The notes under the pieces: generated by a model
What the model saw: only the letters and a program-made list of their open reading frames with translations
Told to the model about the DNA's origin: nothing
Databases searched by the model: none
Shown here: positions 1 through 6,347 of the stretch, piece after piece
Layout of the letters: every line of letters begins with the position of its first letter
Numbering within the stretch: position 1 is the first letter of the stretch
Origin: a virus
Strand: one strand, 5' to 3'
Length of the DNA stretch: 24,687 bases
Virus record (IMG/VR): IMGVR_UViG_3300008050_008723
Coordinates: 1 to 24,687 of that record
Made by a program: the position numbers and the translations under genes

Positions 1-109
1 GACAAAATTATCTCAGGATTTTATTGAATTGTTTCGGCAAAATAATAAATTAGATTATAAGCTTTATGAGACCGCCACACAACTATTTGCAAATAAGAAA
101 GGAAAATAA
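1..109 (+). CDS. C-terminal end of a probable sulfotransferase (truncated by window edge)
   Basis: An open frame enters from the left edge (first whole codon at base 2) and ends at TAA 107-109, directly against the ATG of the fucosyltransferase. Only 35 residues are visible. They end in a helix with the pattern LDYKLYETATQLF, which resembles the C-terminal (LD..LYE.A..LF) helix of the Sulfotransfer_2-type carbohydrate sulfotransferases, and several sulfotransferases follow in this island. The catalytic PAPS-binding loops lie outside the window, so the family call rests on this short tail plus context and is tentative. It could equally be the end of another glycan-modifying enzyme. Confidence 0.4.
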   Translation, partial: TKLSQDFIELFRQNNKLDYKLYETATQLFANKKGK

Positions 110-886
110 ATGATAACAGCGCATCTACAAGGAGGATTAGGAAACCAGATGTTTCAAATATCAGCCGCTACCGCTTTGGCTATTAAAAATAGTGATAAAG
201 TGGTCTTGGATGTGAATAGGTACCACTTACCATTGCAGGGCAGACGTTGTAAAAATTATGCAGATAATATTTTTAGAAATGTTAAATTTACAAATATAGA
301 AAATATAGAAAATATTTATAATGAATCATCCTTAAATTATTCTAAAATTCCTTATAAAAAAAATATGCAAATAAGAGGATATTTTCAGAGTGAAAAGTAT
401 TTCGTTGATCACGAAAAAGAAATAAGAAGTTTGTTTTCCCCCTCTTTGGAGATCGAAGAATATATTAATTCAAAATATGGAAAATATATATTAAAAGACA
501 ATATTACTTCGATTCACATTCGAAGGGGAGATTATCTAAAATTTAGTGATACTCACCCTCCGTGTTCTAAAGAATATTACGCTGCGTGTTTTTCCGAGTT
601 GCCTTCCAAAACTTTATATCTCGTTTTTAGTGACGATCCAGAATGGTGTAAAAATAATTTTAAAGCCTCCCAATTTCATATTGTTTCTGGCGAAGAAGAT
701 TATATAGATCTTTATTTGATGTCAAAATGTCATAATAACATTATTGCAAATAGTAGCTTTAGTTGGTGGGGCGCATGGCTTAATAACAACGCCGCGAAGA
801 AGGTCTTTGCCCCAAAAAGATGGTTTGGACCCGCATGCCTACGTGACGCGTCCGATATTATACCAGAAGAATGGGGGCGCAGATGA
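110..886 (+). CDS. Alpha-1,2-fucosyltransferase, glycosyltransferase family 11
   Basis: 258 aa. GT11 enzymes move L-fucose from GDP-fucose onto a hexose of an acceptor glycan, classically in alpha-1,2 linkage, in the cytoplasm. All family landmarks are visible: the N-terminal GGLGNQMFQ loop (residues 8-16), the nucleotide-sugar motif HIRRGDY (136-142), FSDD (173-176) and the C-terminal SSFSWWGAWL block (215-224). The length is slightly short of the usual 280-300 aa but the fold looks complete, with no signal peptide or membrane segment. The ATG directly abuts the upstream stop, with a GAAAGGAAAA purine stretch as ribosome binding site. The stop overlaps the next start as ATGA. The donor GDP-fucose can be made by Gmd and fucose synthase encoded downstream. 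The family call is secure; the exact linkage is inferred from the family. Confidence 0.93.
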   Translation: MITAHLQGGLGNQMFQISAATALAIKNSDKVVLDVNRYHLPLQGRRCKNYADNIFRNVKFTNIENIENIYNESSLNYSKIPYKKNMQIRGYFQSEKYFVDHEKEIRSLFSPSLEIEEYINSKYGKYILKDNITSIHIRRGDYLKFSDTHPPCSKEYYAACFSELPSKTLYLVFSDDPEWCKNNFKASQFHIVSGEEDYIDLYLMSKCHNNIIANSSFSWWGAWLNNNAAKKVFAPKRWFGPACLRDASDIIPEEWGRR

Positions 887-1512
887 TATCTCATAAGTAT
901 CGATTTATGTGTCCGAGAATAGGAAAAAACGCATCCTCTACGTTGGTTGAATATTTTAGAAAGTTTGATAATAATTTGATAGATGAGGGCCACGAATCAG
1001 TCTTAGGTCGCGGTTTTGAATCATTCGTGAACGGTCGATATATGGCGGGAAGAGATCACAATAAGTATTATAAATTTGCATTTGCAAGAAATCCTTATGA
1101 TCGTTTAGTTTCAGCATATTACGAGTTCAAAAAACCAGAACAATTTCACGACATCAAGAGTTTGGTGAAAAAAGATGAAGAAATCTCTTTGGATGATATT
1201 TTGGAAGGTTTTTCTAGTTTTGTCGCGATGACCAAAAAATATCCACACATTCACTGGAAAAGTCAGAGAGATATGATTCACGACTCACAGGGAAACATCC
1301 TTGTCCACTACATTGGAAAGGTTGAGAATATAAAGTTAGACCTTTTCAATATTTGTAATGTCGTGGGCATAAAAAATAAAGACTATTTCATACCAAATGC
1401 GAGGAAATCATTGGACAAGAAGCATTATGTCGAATATTATGATGACAAGCTGCACAAAGAAGTCGAAAGGATATACAAAAATGACTTAGATTTTTTTGGG
1501 TATACATTTTAA
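883..1512 (+). CDS. Carbohydrate sulfotransferase, Sulfotransfer_2-like
   Basis: 209 aa from ATG 883. Sulfotransferases move sulfate from PAPS to a hydroxyl or amine of the acceptor. The 5'-phosphosulfate loop is CPRIGKNASSTL (10-21) and the 3'-phosphate loop is FARNPYDRLVSAYYEF (67-82); both sit where the short bacterial and phage members of the family have them. A WKSQRDM block (125-131) and the C-terminal YY...DLDFFGY tail match the other Sulfotransfer_2-like gene at 6348. I chose 883 over an in-frame ATG at 871 because 883 gives the ATGA overlap seen throughout this island and starts close to the first beta strand, as in the paralogues. The acceptor is unknown; with fucosyltransferases on both sides, a fucosylated glycan is the natural guess. 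No membrane anchor is seen, so a cytoplasmic site is likely. Confidence 0.85.
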   Translation: MISHKYRFMCPRIGKNASSTLVEYFRKFDNNLIDEGHESVLGRGFESFVNGRYMAGRDHNKYYKFAFARNPYDRLVSAYYEFKKPEQFHDIKSLVKKDEEISLDDILEGFSSFVAMTKKYPHIHWKSQRDMIHDSQGNILVHYIGKVENIKLDLFNICNVVGIKNKDYFIPNARKSLDKKHYVEYYDDKLHKEVERIYKNDLDFFGYTF

Positions 1513-1520
1513 AGAGAGGA
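1513..1520 (+). promoter_or_regulatory. Shine-Dalgarno that decides a GTG start
   Basis: The purine stretch AGAGAGGA ends three bases before GTG 1524, in the 11-base gap after the preceding sulfotransferase stop. It supports GTG as the initiation codon of the GT10-like gene. Confidence 0.6.
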
Positions 1521-1523
1521 AGC

Positions 1524-2351
1524 GTGAAAATTTGCTTTGAGTGCCAATGGGGCCAGTCTCCTGCAGAACTTTTAAATAAATATAGAAAACAAACGCCGAA
1601 TAATTCAGCAAACTGGAAAGACTTAAGGGGCGTCAGTAATCCGTCTGACGCAGATTTCATCGTAGCCTTGGGAAACAGGCCGTTCAATCACAGGGCAAAT
1701 TCACATAAAGTAATTCAGGTTCGTCGAGAGCCAAATTTTATAGAAGGTTTTTTTCCTACCACCAATGCCCACCATATTATTGATTATGATGAGGGCGGCT
1801 ATCATGTCGCGACGTGGTTTGTAGAAAAAGATTTTAATGAATTGTCGACGATGCCATATTTCCCAAAAAGAAAAAAAATAAGTGCGATATCTTCTTCTAA
1901 GTGGCAACATAGGAATATTTTTTTAAAAAGAGTTTGTGATTTAACAAAAGAAGGAACGGTCGATTTTTACGGTCGAGGCCTCGGAAACATATTAAGAAGC
2001 CCCGACTATAAAGGCGTCCTCAACCAGAATAAAAATTGTAAATTCCATGGATTACACGACTATTCTTATTCTATAGCGATAGAAAATTCATCACAAAAAT
2101 ATTATTTTACAGAAAAAATTATAGATTGTTTTTTAACTTGGACGATGCCAATTTACTGGGGTTGTCCTAATATTTCAGAATTCTTTCCAGAAAATTCTTA
2201 TTATGTCATTGATTTAGCACGACCGGAAGATATAAAAGAAATTATAAAAAAGCCCATAGAAAAAAAACACATTGATGCTTTGAAAGAGGCACGAAATTTG
2301 GTATTGTACAAATATAATATTTGGCCAACGATAGAAAGGATTATAGCATGA
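1524..2351 (+). CDS. Fucosyltransferase-like glycosyltransferase, family GT10
   Basis: 275 aa, GTG start. The C-terminal half carries the alpha-1,3/4-fucosyltransferase signature: Y180 to N216 with the segments YSIAIENSS, YYFTEKIIDCFL and TMPIYWGCPNISEFF, which binds the GDP-sugar. An REP tripeptide (68-70) and VDFYGRG (146-152) match other conserved GT10 positions. GT10 enzymes add L-fucose from GDP-fucose to GlcNAc or Glc, usually in alpha-1,3 linkage, though some bacterial relatives use other acceptors or donors. There is no transmembrane stem, unlike the eukaryotic members. The start is set by the strong AGAGAGGA at 1513-1520; no ATG is available nearby in frame. The gene ends in an ATGA overlap with the methyltransferase-like gene. 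The fold family is confident, the sugar specificity less so. Confidence 0.85.
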   Translation: MKICFECQWGQSPAELLNKYRKQTPNNSANWKDLRGVSNPSDADFIVALGNRPFNHRANSHKVIQVRREPNFIEGFFPTTNAHHIIDYDEGGYHVATWFVEKDFNELSTMPYFPKRKKISAISSSKWQHRNIFLKRVCDLTKEGTVDFYGRGLGNILRSPDYKGVLNQNKNCKFHGLHDYSYSIAIENSSQKYYFTEKIIDCFLTWTMPIYWGCPNISEFFPENSYYVIDLARPEDIKEIIKKPIEKKHIDALKEARNLVLYKYNIWPTIERIIA

Positions 2352-2908
2352 AAAAACAAACAGATTTATTTAAAAAATATTCAAAACCCGTATTCGTAGA
2401 AACTGGCTCCTTTACAGGTGATGGTATCCACTGCGCACTTTCCGCCGGTATCAAAAAAATATATTCTATTGAAATAGCACCACATCTTTATAACCACTGC
2501 AAAGATAGATTTAAACATCTTAAAAAAGTATCTTTAGTTTGCGGAGATTCTTCTTCGGAATTGAGCGCACTTTTGTCTTCTATAAACGAGGAATGTTTAT
2601 TCTGGCTTGATGGCCATTGGTCTAAGGGAATCACGGGCCACGGACAAGAAGAAAGCCCTTTGTTAAAAGAATTGGATCAAATTTCCCAACATCATATAAA
2701 AACTCATACTATATTAATAGACGATTTGAGATGCTGGGATCGATCAAAAATTGATTTAGTAACAAATAAAAATAAAAATTTTGATGTCGATGAATTAAAG
2801 CAGAAAATTCTATCAATGAACAAAAAATATAAATTTACCTATGATTCAATAAGAGATCGATTTCCAAATGATGTTTTGGTGGCATATATTGAGGATGGCG
2901 AAGAATAA
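2348..2908 (+). CDS. Small class I SAM-dependent methyltransferase-like protein
   Basis: 186 aa from ATG 2348, which overlaps the previous stop as ATGA. The N-terminal VETGSFTGDGIHCAL (residues 17-31) looks like the glycine-rich SAM-binding loop of a Rossmann-fold methyltransferase. It is followed by an acidic end to strand 2 (YSIEI, E42), FWLDGHWS (85-92) and LIDDLRCW (123-130), a pattern shared with FkbM- and Methyltransf_24-type proteins that modify sugars. It is somewhat shorter than typical members (about 200-250 aa). The likely job is O-methylation of a sugar in the glycan built by its neighbours, but the acceptor cannot be read from sequence. A TTG 27 bases upstream in frame was not used because the ATGA coupling and the SAM motif position favour 2348. 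A non-methylating Rossmann protein remains possible. Confidence 0.7.
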   Translation: MKKQTDLFKKYSKPVFVETGSFTGDGIHCALSAGIKKIYSIEIAPHLYNHCKDRFKHLKKVSLVCGDSSSELSALLSSINEECLFWLDGHWSKGITGHGQEESPLLKELDQISQHHIKTHTILIDDLRCWDRSKIDLVTNKNKNFDVDELKQKILSMNKKYKFTYDSIRDRFPNDVLVAYIEDGEE

Positions 2909-2909
2909 G

Positions 2910-3632
2910 ATGATAGCAATTTTATCTTTTCCAAGGTCTGGAAATCATTTTGTTAGATATATTGTTGAGTTTGTAACAGGTCGCTCAACTATCGGACACA
3001 ATGTCGCCCTGAGTGACCCGGCAGATTCTCCAATATGCCGACGCAAAGGGATAAAATTTTTGAAGCATGTTGATTTCCATAACCCTGTTGCAAGAAAATA
3101 CCATTTTGCTGATGCCAAAAAGCTAGCTAAATATGGGGACATTGTAAAATCTACAAAACTTGTTTTGATTATGAGGCATCCTTTGGAAAGTTTTCTATCA
3201 CATAGAGTGGACAAATTCCGCGTGTATATGAATTCTAATCGTTCATTTGCTGAAAATGTTAAAAAACTTGTTTCAGTCGATAAAAAAGCACTCCTGTACA
3301 ATTTAAATTTTTATAATAATTTTCAGGGTCCAAAAATTTGTATTTGGTACGAGGATTTGATATCCGATAAACCTGAAAAATCTATTGAAAAAATATCTTC
3401 TTTTTGTGGTGGTTCTCAAGAACGTTTATTGGAAATATCGAATAATTTTGAAAAATATAAATTAGACAGCTTAAAGAGTCCTCCTCGTCAACCGGCTTCA
3501 ATCAATCGGCCTAACCCAGAGAAGTTTTATTCAAATAAAATAAAAACTCAGAATTTGGACAATTATCAATATCTTGAAGAGAAATTTTGTGAATTATTAG
3601 AACATCCCTTACTGGGAGAAAAATATAAATGA
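2910..3632 (+). CDS. Sulfotransferase, Sulfotransfer_1-like
   Basis: 240 aa. PAPS-dependent sulfotransferase of a type different from the genes at 883 and 6348. The 5'-phosphosulfate loop SFPRSGNHFVR (6-16) is the classic FPRSGN form, the 3'-phosphate segment is VLIMRHPLESFLSH (85-98), and IWYEDL (145-150) corresponds to the conserved YEDL strand that follows in Sulfotransfer_1 proteins. The C-terminal region PPRQPASINRP (191-201) is where this family usually has the RKG.. nucleotide-binding loop; that loop is not obvious here. ATG 2910 lies one base after the preceding stop and places the PAPS loop at residue 6. An in-frame ATG at 2895 would add five residues and cannot be excluded. The acceptor is unknown. 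Confidence 0.85.
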   Translation: MIAILSFPRSGNHFVRYIVEFVTGRSTIGHNVALSDPADSPICRRKGIKFLKHVDFHNPVARKYHFADAKKLAKYGDIVKSTKLVLIMRHPLESFLSHRVDKFRVYMNSNRSFAENVKKLVSVDKKALLYNLNFYNNFQGPKICIWYEDLISDKPEKSIEKISSFCGGSQERLLEISNNFEKYKLDSLKSPPRQPASINRPNPEKFYSNKIKTQNLDNYQYLEEKFCELLEHPLLGEKYK

Positions 3633-4306
3633 ATTATTTTGTTTTTTCTTATGGGGGGACTGGCAGCACTATGTTATGCAGCTTTCTGTCTCGATATGGA
3701 AGAGGCTTTCATCTTCATAATAAAGTACCTCCTTTGTTCTTAACGGATAGACTTGTAAAAGCCCCCGATGGAACCAAGGCGCTGATCCACCTCTCACAAG
3801 ATCCCTATTATAAATTAAATCTCAATGATTGTCGAGTGATTTATATATATCGTGATCCCGTAATAGCAAAGATTTCACGCCCAGGTTGGCAACATTGTTA
3901 TCATATTGGAGGAGACTTTAGACAGCATCAAAAACTTAAAAGCAAGCCGGGGGATAATTTAGGAATGGGACTACTAGAGGATTATGCGCGCCACGGAGTT
4001 GATCTAAATCAATATGAAGAGCATTTTGATAACTGGATGATCAAGGGGAAGGACCGAGAGTATTCGATATTATATATAAATTATGCACATTTATGGGAAA
4101 ACTTAAATGTTATTTTCGAGTATTGTCAAATTCCTATAAATCATATTGTAAATTTTCCTAGAAAAAGAGAAACAAAGAAAAATGTATCTGATAATGTTAT
4201 GAAAATCTTAACTGAGATGTACCACCCGCTGCAGAAAAAAATTGAAACTCTAGAGCCGATTATATTATCTAAAAATAATTTGACTAAACAAGAAGAAAAG
4301 TATTAG
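3629..4306 (+). CDS. Divergent sulfotransferase-like P-loop protein
   Basis: 225 aa, starting in an ATGA overlap with the previous gene. The N-terminus has FSYGGTGSTMLCSFL (6-20), a PAPS-type loop, and YIYRDPVIAKIS (72-83) fits the 3'-phosphate loop (R-D-P in place of R-N-P). The middle and C-terminal parts, for example FPRKRETKKN (176-185), do not recall a family I know, so this is a divergent member. Related sulfotransferase-like proteins with YGGTGST loops occur in marine phages and bacteria. Its place between another sulfotransferase and the GSCFA gene supports a part in glycan sulfation. It could also be a P-loop kinase-like enzyme, but the RDP motif argues for a sulfotransferase. Confidence 0.7.
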   Translation: MNYFVFSYGGTGSTMLCSFLSRYGRGFHLHNKVPPLFLTDRLVKAPDGTKALIHLSQDPYYKLNLNDCRVIYIYRDPVIAKISRPGWQHCYHIGGDFRQHQKLKSKPGDNLGMGLLEDYARHGVDLNQYEEHFDNWMIKGKDREYSILYINYAHLWENLNVIFEYCQIPINHIVNFPRKRETKKNVSDNVMKILTEMYHPLQKKIETLEPIILSKNNLTKQEEKY

Positions 4307-4318
4307 GAGTCTAACAAA

Positions 4319-4348
4319 ATGATAGAAAATTTTAAAGGAACTCAATAG
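4319..4348 (+). CDS. Possible 9-codon mini-ORF in the gap before the GSCFA gene
   Basis: ATG 4319 to TAG 4346-4348 encodes MIENFKGTQ, preceded by AGGAG at 4305-4309 with nine bases of spacing. It may be a translated leader or the vestige of a lost gene; nothing in the peptide suggests a function. Its stop overlaps the next Shine-Dalgarno. Translation is unproven. Confidence 0.2.
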   Translation: MIENFKGTQ

Positions 4349-4353
4349 GAGGA
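4347..4353 (+). promoter_or_regulatory. Strong Shine-Dalgarno AGGAGGA
   Basis: This near-perfect anti-16S match lies ten bases before ATG 4364, the start of an 8-codon mini-ORF, and 33 bases before the GSCFA start. It is too far from ATG 4387 to serve that gene directly, which suggests coupling through the mini-ORF or sequence reorganised after a deletion. Confidence 0.5.
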
Positions 4354-4363
4354 AATAACAATC

Positions 4364-4390
4364 ATGAAAAAAAGGAAAAAACAATTATGA
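4364..4390 (+). CDS. Possible 8-codon mini-ORF coupled to the GSCFA gene
   Basis: ATG 4364 to TGA 4388-4390 encodes MKKRKKQL and overlaps the GSCFA start as ATGA. It has the strong AGGAGGA ribosome site. The first nine bases, ATGAAAAAA, recur exactly at the GSCFA start 23 bases later, so it may be a duplicated start region. It could act as a coupling leader; an alternative is that its AAAGGAAAA is simply the Shine-Dalgarno for ATG 4387. Confidence 0.25.
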   Translation: MKKRKKQL

Positions 4391-5346
4391 AAAAAGTAGA
4401 TTTAAAGGAGAAGAAATTTTTTACAGGAGCAAAGGGAGCCATCGCTGCTAAAGTCGAAGGGCCGAATTGGTTTCATACTCCCCCCAATCAGACATTTCCC
4501 GAATCGTTTGAAGATTTAAACTTATATAAGGAAGGGTCGCTTGAAAAGTTTATTAAAAAACACTTATTATTGGGTTATTCCCCACAAGAAAAATTGTTTT
4601 CTAATGAATCAAAAATATTTACGATGGGCTCTTGTTTTGCTGCCAACATTGCTAAAGAACTTGAATCTCGGCACCATGGAACTAAAGGGTTTAGTAAAGT
4701 ACTTCATACACCATCTAGCGTTAATAACACATTTGCTTTGGAGCAATTTTTTCGTTGGGTAATAACCGGCGACGTGTCTGATCGTTCATATTGGCACGAG
4801 GGAAAAGCTAAGGGGTGGGAACCTGATGGAACCAGAGAGGCTTATTTAGACTGGATCTCGCAAGCTGATGGATTTATTTTTACATTGGGACTATCCGAGA
4901 TCTGGAAAGATAAAAAGACAAACAAAGTTTTCTGGCGCGCCGTGCCCCACCAACAATATGATAAAGACGTTGACAGGTACTCGTTTGAGCTTTCAACGGT
5001 TGAACAAAACGTGGAGAACATTAGAAATTTAATTCGTTTAATCCATCACAATCTAGGAGATAAACCAATAATTTTAACATTATCTCCAGTTCCTCTTCGT
5101 GCAACCTTCAGAAATATGTCATGTATTTCCGCTAACTGTGTATCAAAATCAATTCTGAGAGTTGCACTAAATGAAGTGATGGCTTCAGAGTATGATCATG
5201 TATATTATTGGCCTTCATATGAAGTGATAAAAGAAATTAGCACTCATAAGAATCAGTCAGGGTTTGAATCGAAAATCCCGCGCCACCCAAAACAACAAAT
5301 TGTTAAGGGTATTATTTCTACTTTTTTGAGCGTTTATTTTAAATGA
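4387..5346 (+). CDS. GSCFA-domain (SGNH-like) protein
   Basis: 319 aa. The namesake motif GSCFA is at residues 81-85 inside FTMGSCFAANIAKEL. Further family landmarks are FTLGLSEIW (about 165-173), LTLSPVPL and a C-terminal PRHPKQQ, which would supply the histidine of an SGNH-type catalytic site, with Ser82 as nucleophile. GSCFA proteins are related to SGNH hydrolases and often sit in polysaccharide gene clusters, where acyl transfer to or removal from sugars is suspected but, to my knowledge, not settled. No signal peptide or membrane segment is visible, so a cytoplasmic role is likely. The N-terminal 70 residues resemble the usual lead-in of bacterial GSCFA proteins. The gene ends in an ATGA overlap with a sulfotransferase remnant. 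Family secure, activity inferred. Confidence 0.88.
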   Translation: MKKVDLKEKKFFTGAKGAIAAKVEGPNWFHTPPNQTFPESFEDLNLYKEGSLEKFIKKHLLLGYSPQEKLFSNESKIFTMGSCFAANIAKELESRHHGTKGFSKVLHTPSSVNNTFALEQFFRWVITGDVSDRSYWHEGKAKGWEPDGTREAYLDWISQADGFIFTLGLSEIWKDKKTNKVFWRAVPHQQYDKDVDRYSFELSTVEQNVENIRNLIRLIHHNLGDKPIILTLSPVPLRATFRNMSCISANCVSKSILRVALNEVMASEYDHVYYWPSYEVIKEISTHKNQSGFESKIPRHPKQQIVKGIISTFLSVYFK

Positions 5347-5423
5347 TAATTTCTCACAGTAAAGAATTTATTTTTCTGAAGGCACCAAAAACGGCAGGAT
5401 CAAGCATTTTGCAGGCGCTATGA
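5343..5423 (+). pseudogene. 26-codon N-terminal remnant of a Sulfotransfer_2-type gene
   Basis: ATG 5343 to TGA 5421-5423 encodes 26 residues that match the start of a sulfotransferase: first beta strand EFIFLKAP and the PAPS loop PKTAGSSI, then an abrupt stop. The rest of the enzyme is absent in every frame, since GDP-fucose synthase starts at 5420. Both ends are ATGA overlaps, so the remnant can still pass ribosomes from the GSCFA gene to the fucose synthase gene. It has no 3'-phosphate loop or acceptor site and cannot be an active enzyme. A clean deletion or recombination joint is the best explanation. A retained role as a coupling peptide is possible. Confidence 0.75.
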
Positions 5424-6346
5424 AAATATTAATAACAGGCGGTACCGGAATGGTGGGCACCGCGTTTAAAAATATAAAAACCGAACATGAGTTAATTTTA
5501 GTTGGTTCGCGAGAGTATGATCTAGAATCGTGGTATGATACTTTATGTATGGTCGAGAGAATAAGGCCAGATGCCATAATACACCTAGCAGCGAAAGTGG
5601 GGGGTATTAAGGCTAATATGGAAAATCAAGGAGATTTTTATACGATTAACGCTAATATCAATACAAATGTGCTGAAAGCCGCTAAAAATATGAAAGTAGG
5701 AAAAGTTATTTCTCTCCTGAGCACTTGTATCTATCCGGATAAAGTAAATTATCCCTTGACCGAAGATCAAATCCACGCAGGACCACCCCATAACTCAAAC
5801 TATGCATATGCCTACGCGAAGAGAATGCTTGATATACAATCTAGAGCCTATAGAGACCAATATGGGTGTAATTTTATAACAGCCGTTCCAAATAACCTTT
5901 TTGGAGAAAATGATAATTTCGATCTTGAAAACTCCCATGTGATCCCGGCCCTGATAAGGAAGATGCACGAAGCGTCCATGGCTGGTACTGATGTCACCTT
6001 ATGGGGAGATGGGTCTCCTTTACGAGAATTTACATATTCACAAGATTTGGCTGAAATTTTGTTATTCTTGTTAGAACACTACAATGAAGAGGGGCCAATA
6101 AATATTGGCAATACGAATGAAATTTCTATAAAAGAAGTAGCCGAAATGATTGCTGAGATTTTAAAATTTGAAGGCGAAATTATTTGGGATATTACCAAAC
6201 CAAAGGGACAATTGCGCAAACCATCCGACAATGCGAGACTCTTAGAATTGGGGTGGAGAGAAGAGAATTACACAAATTTTAGAAAAGCCTTGACAAATGT
6301 ATGTCAACATGTTATATTAAAGTATCCGTATTTGAGGGGAGTATAA
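5420..6346 (+). CDS. fcl: GDP-L-fucose synthase (epimerase/reductase)
   Basis: 308 aa. Extended short-chain dehydrogenase that converts GDP-4-keto-6-deoxymannose to GDP-L-fucose with NADPH, the second step after Gmd. The Rossmann loop is GGTGMVG (7-13). The catalytic residues of E. coli GDP-fucose synthase (S107, C109, Y136, K140, H179, from memory) all align at a constant offset of six: S101 and C103 in LSTCIYPD, Y130 and K134 in YAYAK, H173 in NSHVIP. The block PDKVNYPLTEDQIHAGPP (106-123) and NSNYAYAYAKRM follow the animal TSTA3/GFUS pattern more closely than WcaG. The start overlaps the sulfotransferase remnant as ATGA. Together with Gmd (7005) it supplies the donor for the two fucosyltransferases. 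No defect is seen. Confidence 0.94.
   Translation: MKILITGGTGMVGTAFKNIKTEHELILVGSREYDLESWYDTLCMVERIRPDAIIHLAAKVGGIKANMENQGDFYTINANINTNVLKAAKNMKVGKVISLLSTCIYPDKVNYPLTEDQIHAGPPHNSNYAYAYAKRMLDIQSRAYRDQYGCNFITAVPNNLFGENDNFDLENSHVIPALIRKMHEASMAGTDVTLWGDGSPLREFTYSQDLAEILLFLLEHYNEEGPINIGNTNEISIKEVAEMIAEILKFEGEIIWDITKPKGQLRKPSDNARLLELGWREENYTNFRKALTNVCQHVILKYPYLRGV
6334..6341 (+). promoter_or_regulatory. Shine-Dalgarno pointing at an ATA start
   Basis: GAGGGGAG, inside the last codons of the fucose synthase gene, lies six bases before ATA 6348. No ATG, GTG or TTG in the sulfotransferase frame occurs between the in-frame stop TGA 6333-6335 and the conserved N-terminus, so this site is the main support for ATA initiation. 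Confidence 0.55.
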
Positions 6347-6347
6347 A

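Larger units (their letters stand above)
4307..4386 (+). other. Longest intergenic gap (80 bases), with two mini-ORFs
   Basis: The only sizeable gap of the window. It contains two Shine-Dalgarno sites and two mini-ORFs (described separately), and no hairpin terminator or late-promoter box that I can see. It may mark the scar of a lost gene. Confidence 0.5.

Noticed and set aside
871-882. Upstream ATG for the first complete sulfotransferase
   Set aside because: ATG 883 forms an ATGA overlap and matches the N-terminal length of the paralogues.
2321-2347. TTG start for the methyltransferase-like gene
   Set aside because: Inside the GT10-like coding end without a clear ribosome site; ATG 2348 gives the ATGA overlap.
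4541-4762. Second + strand frame within the GSCFA gene
   Set aside because: Overlaps the GSCFA motif region in another frame with no family resemblance.
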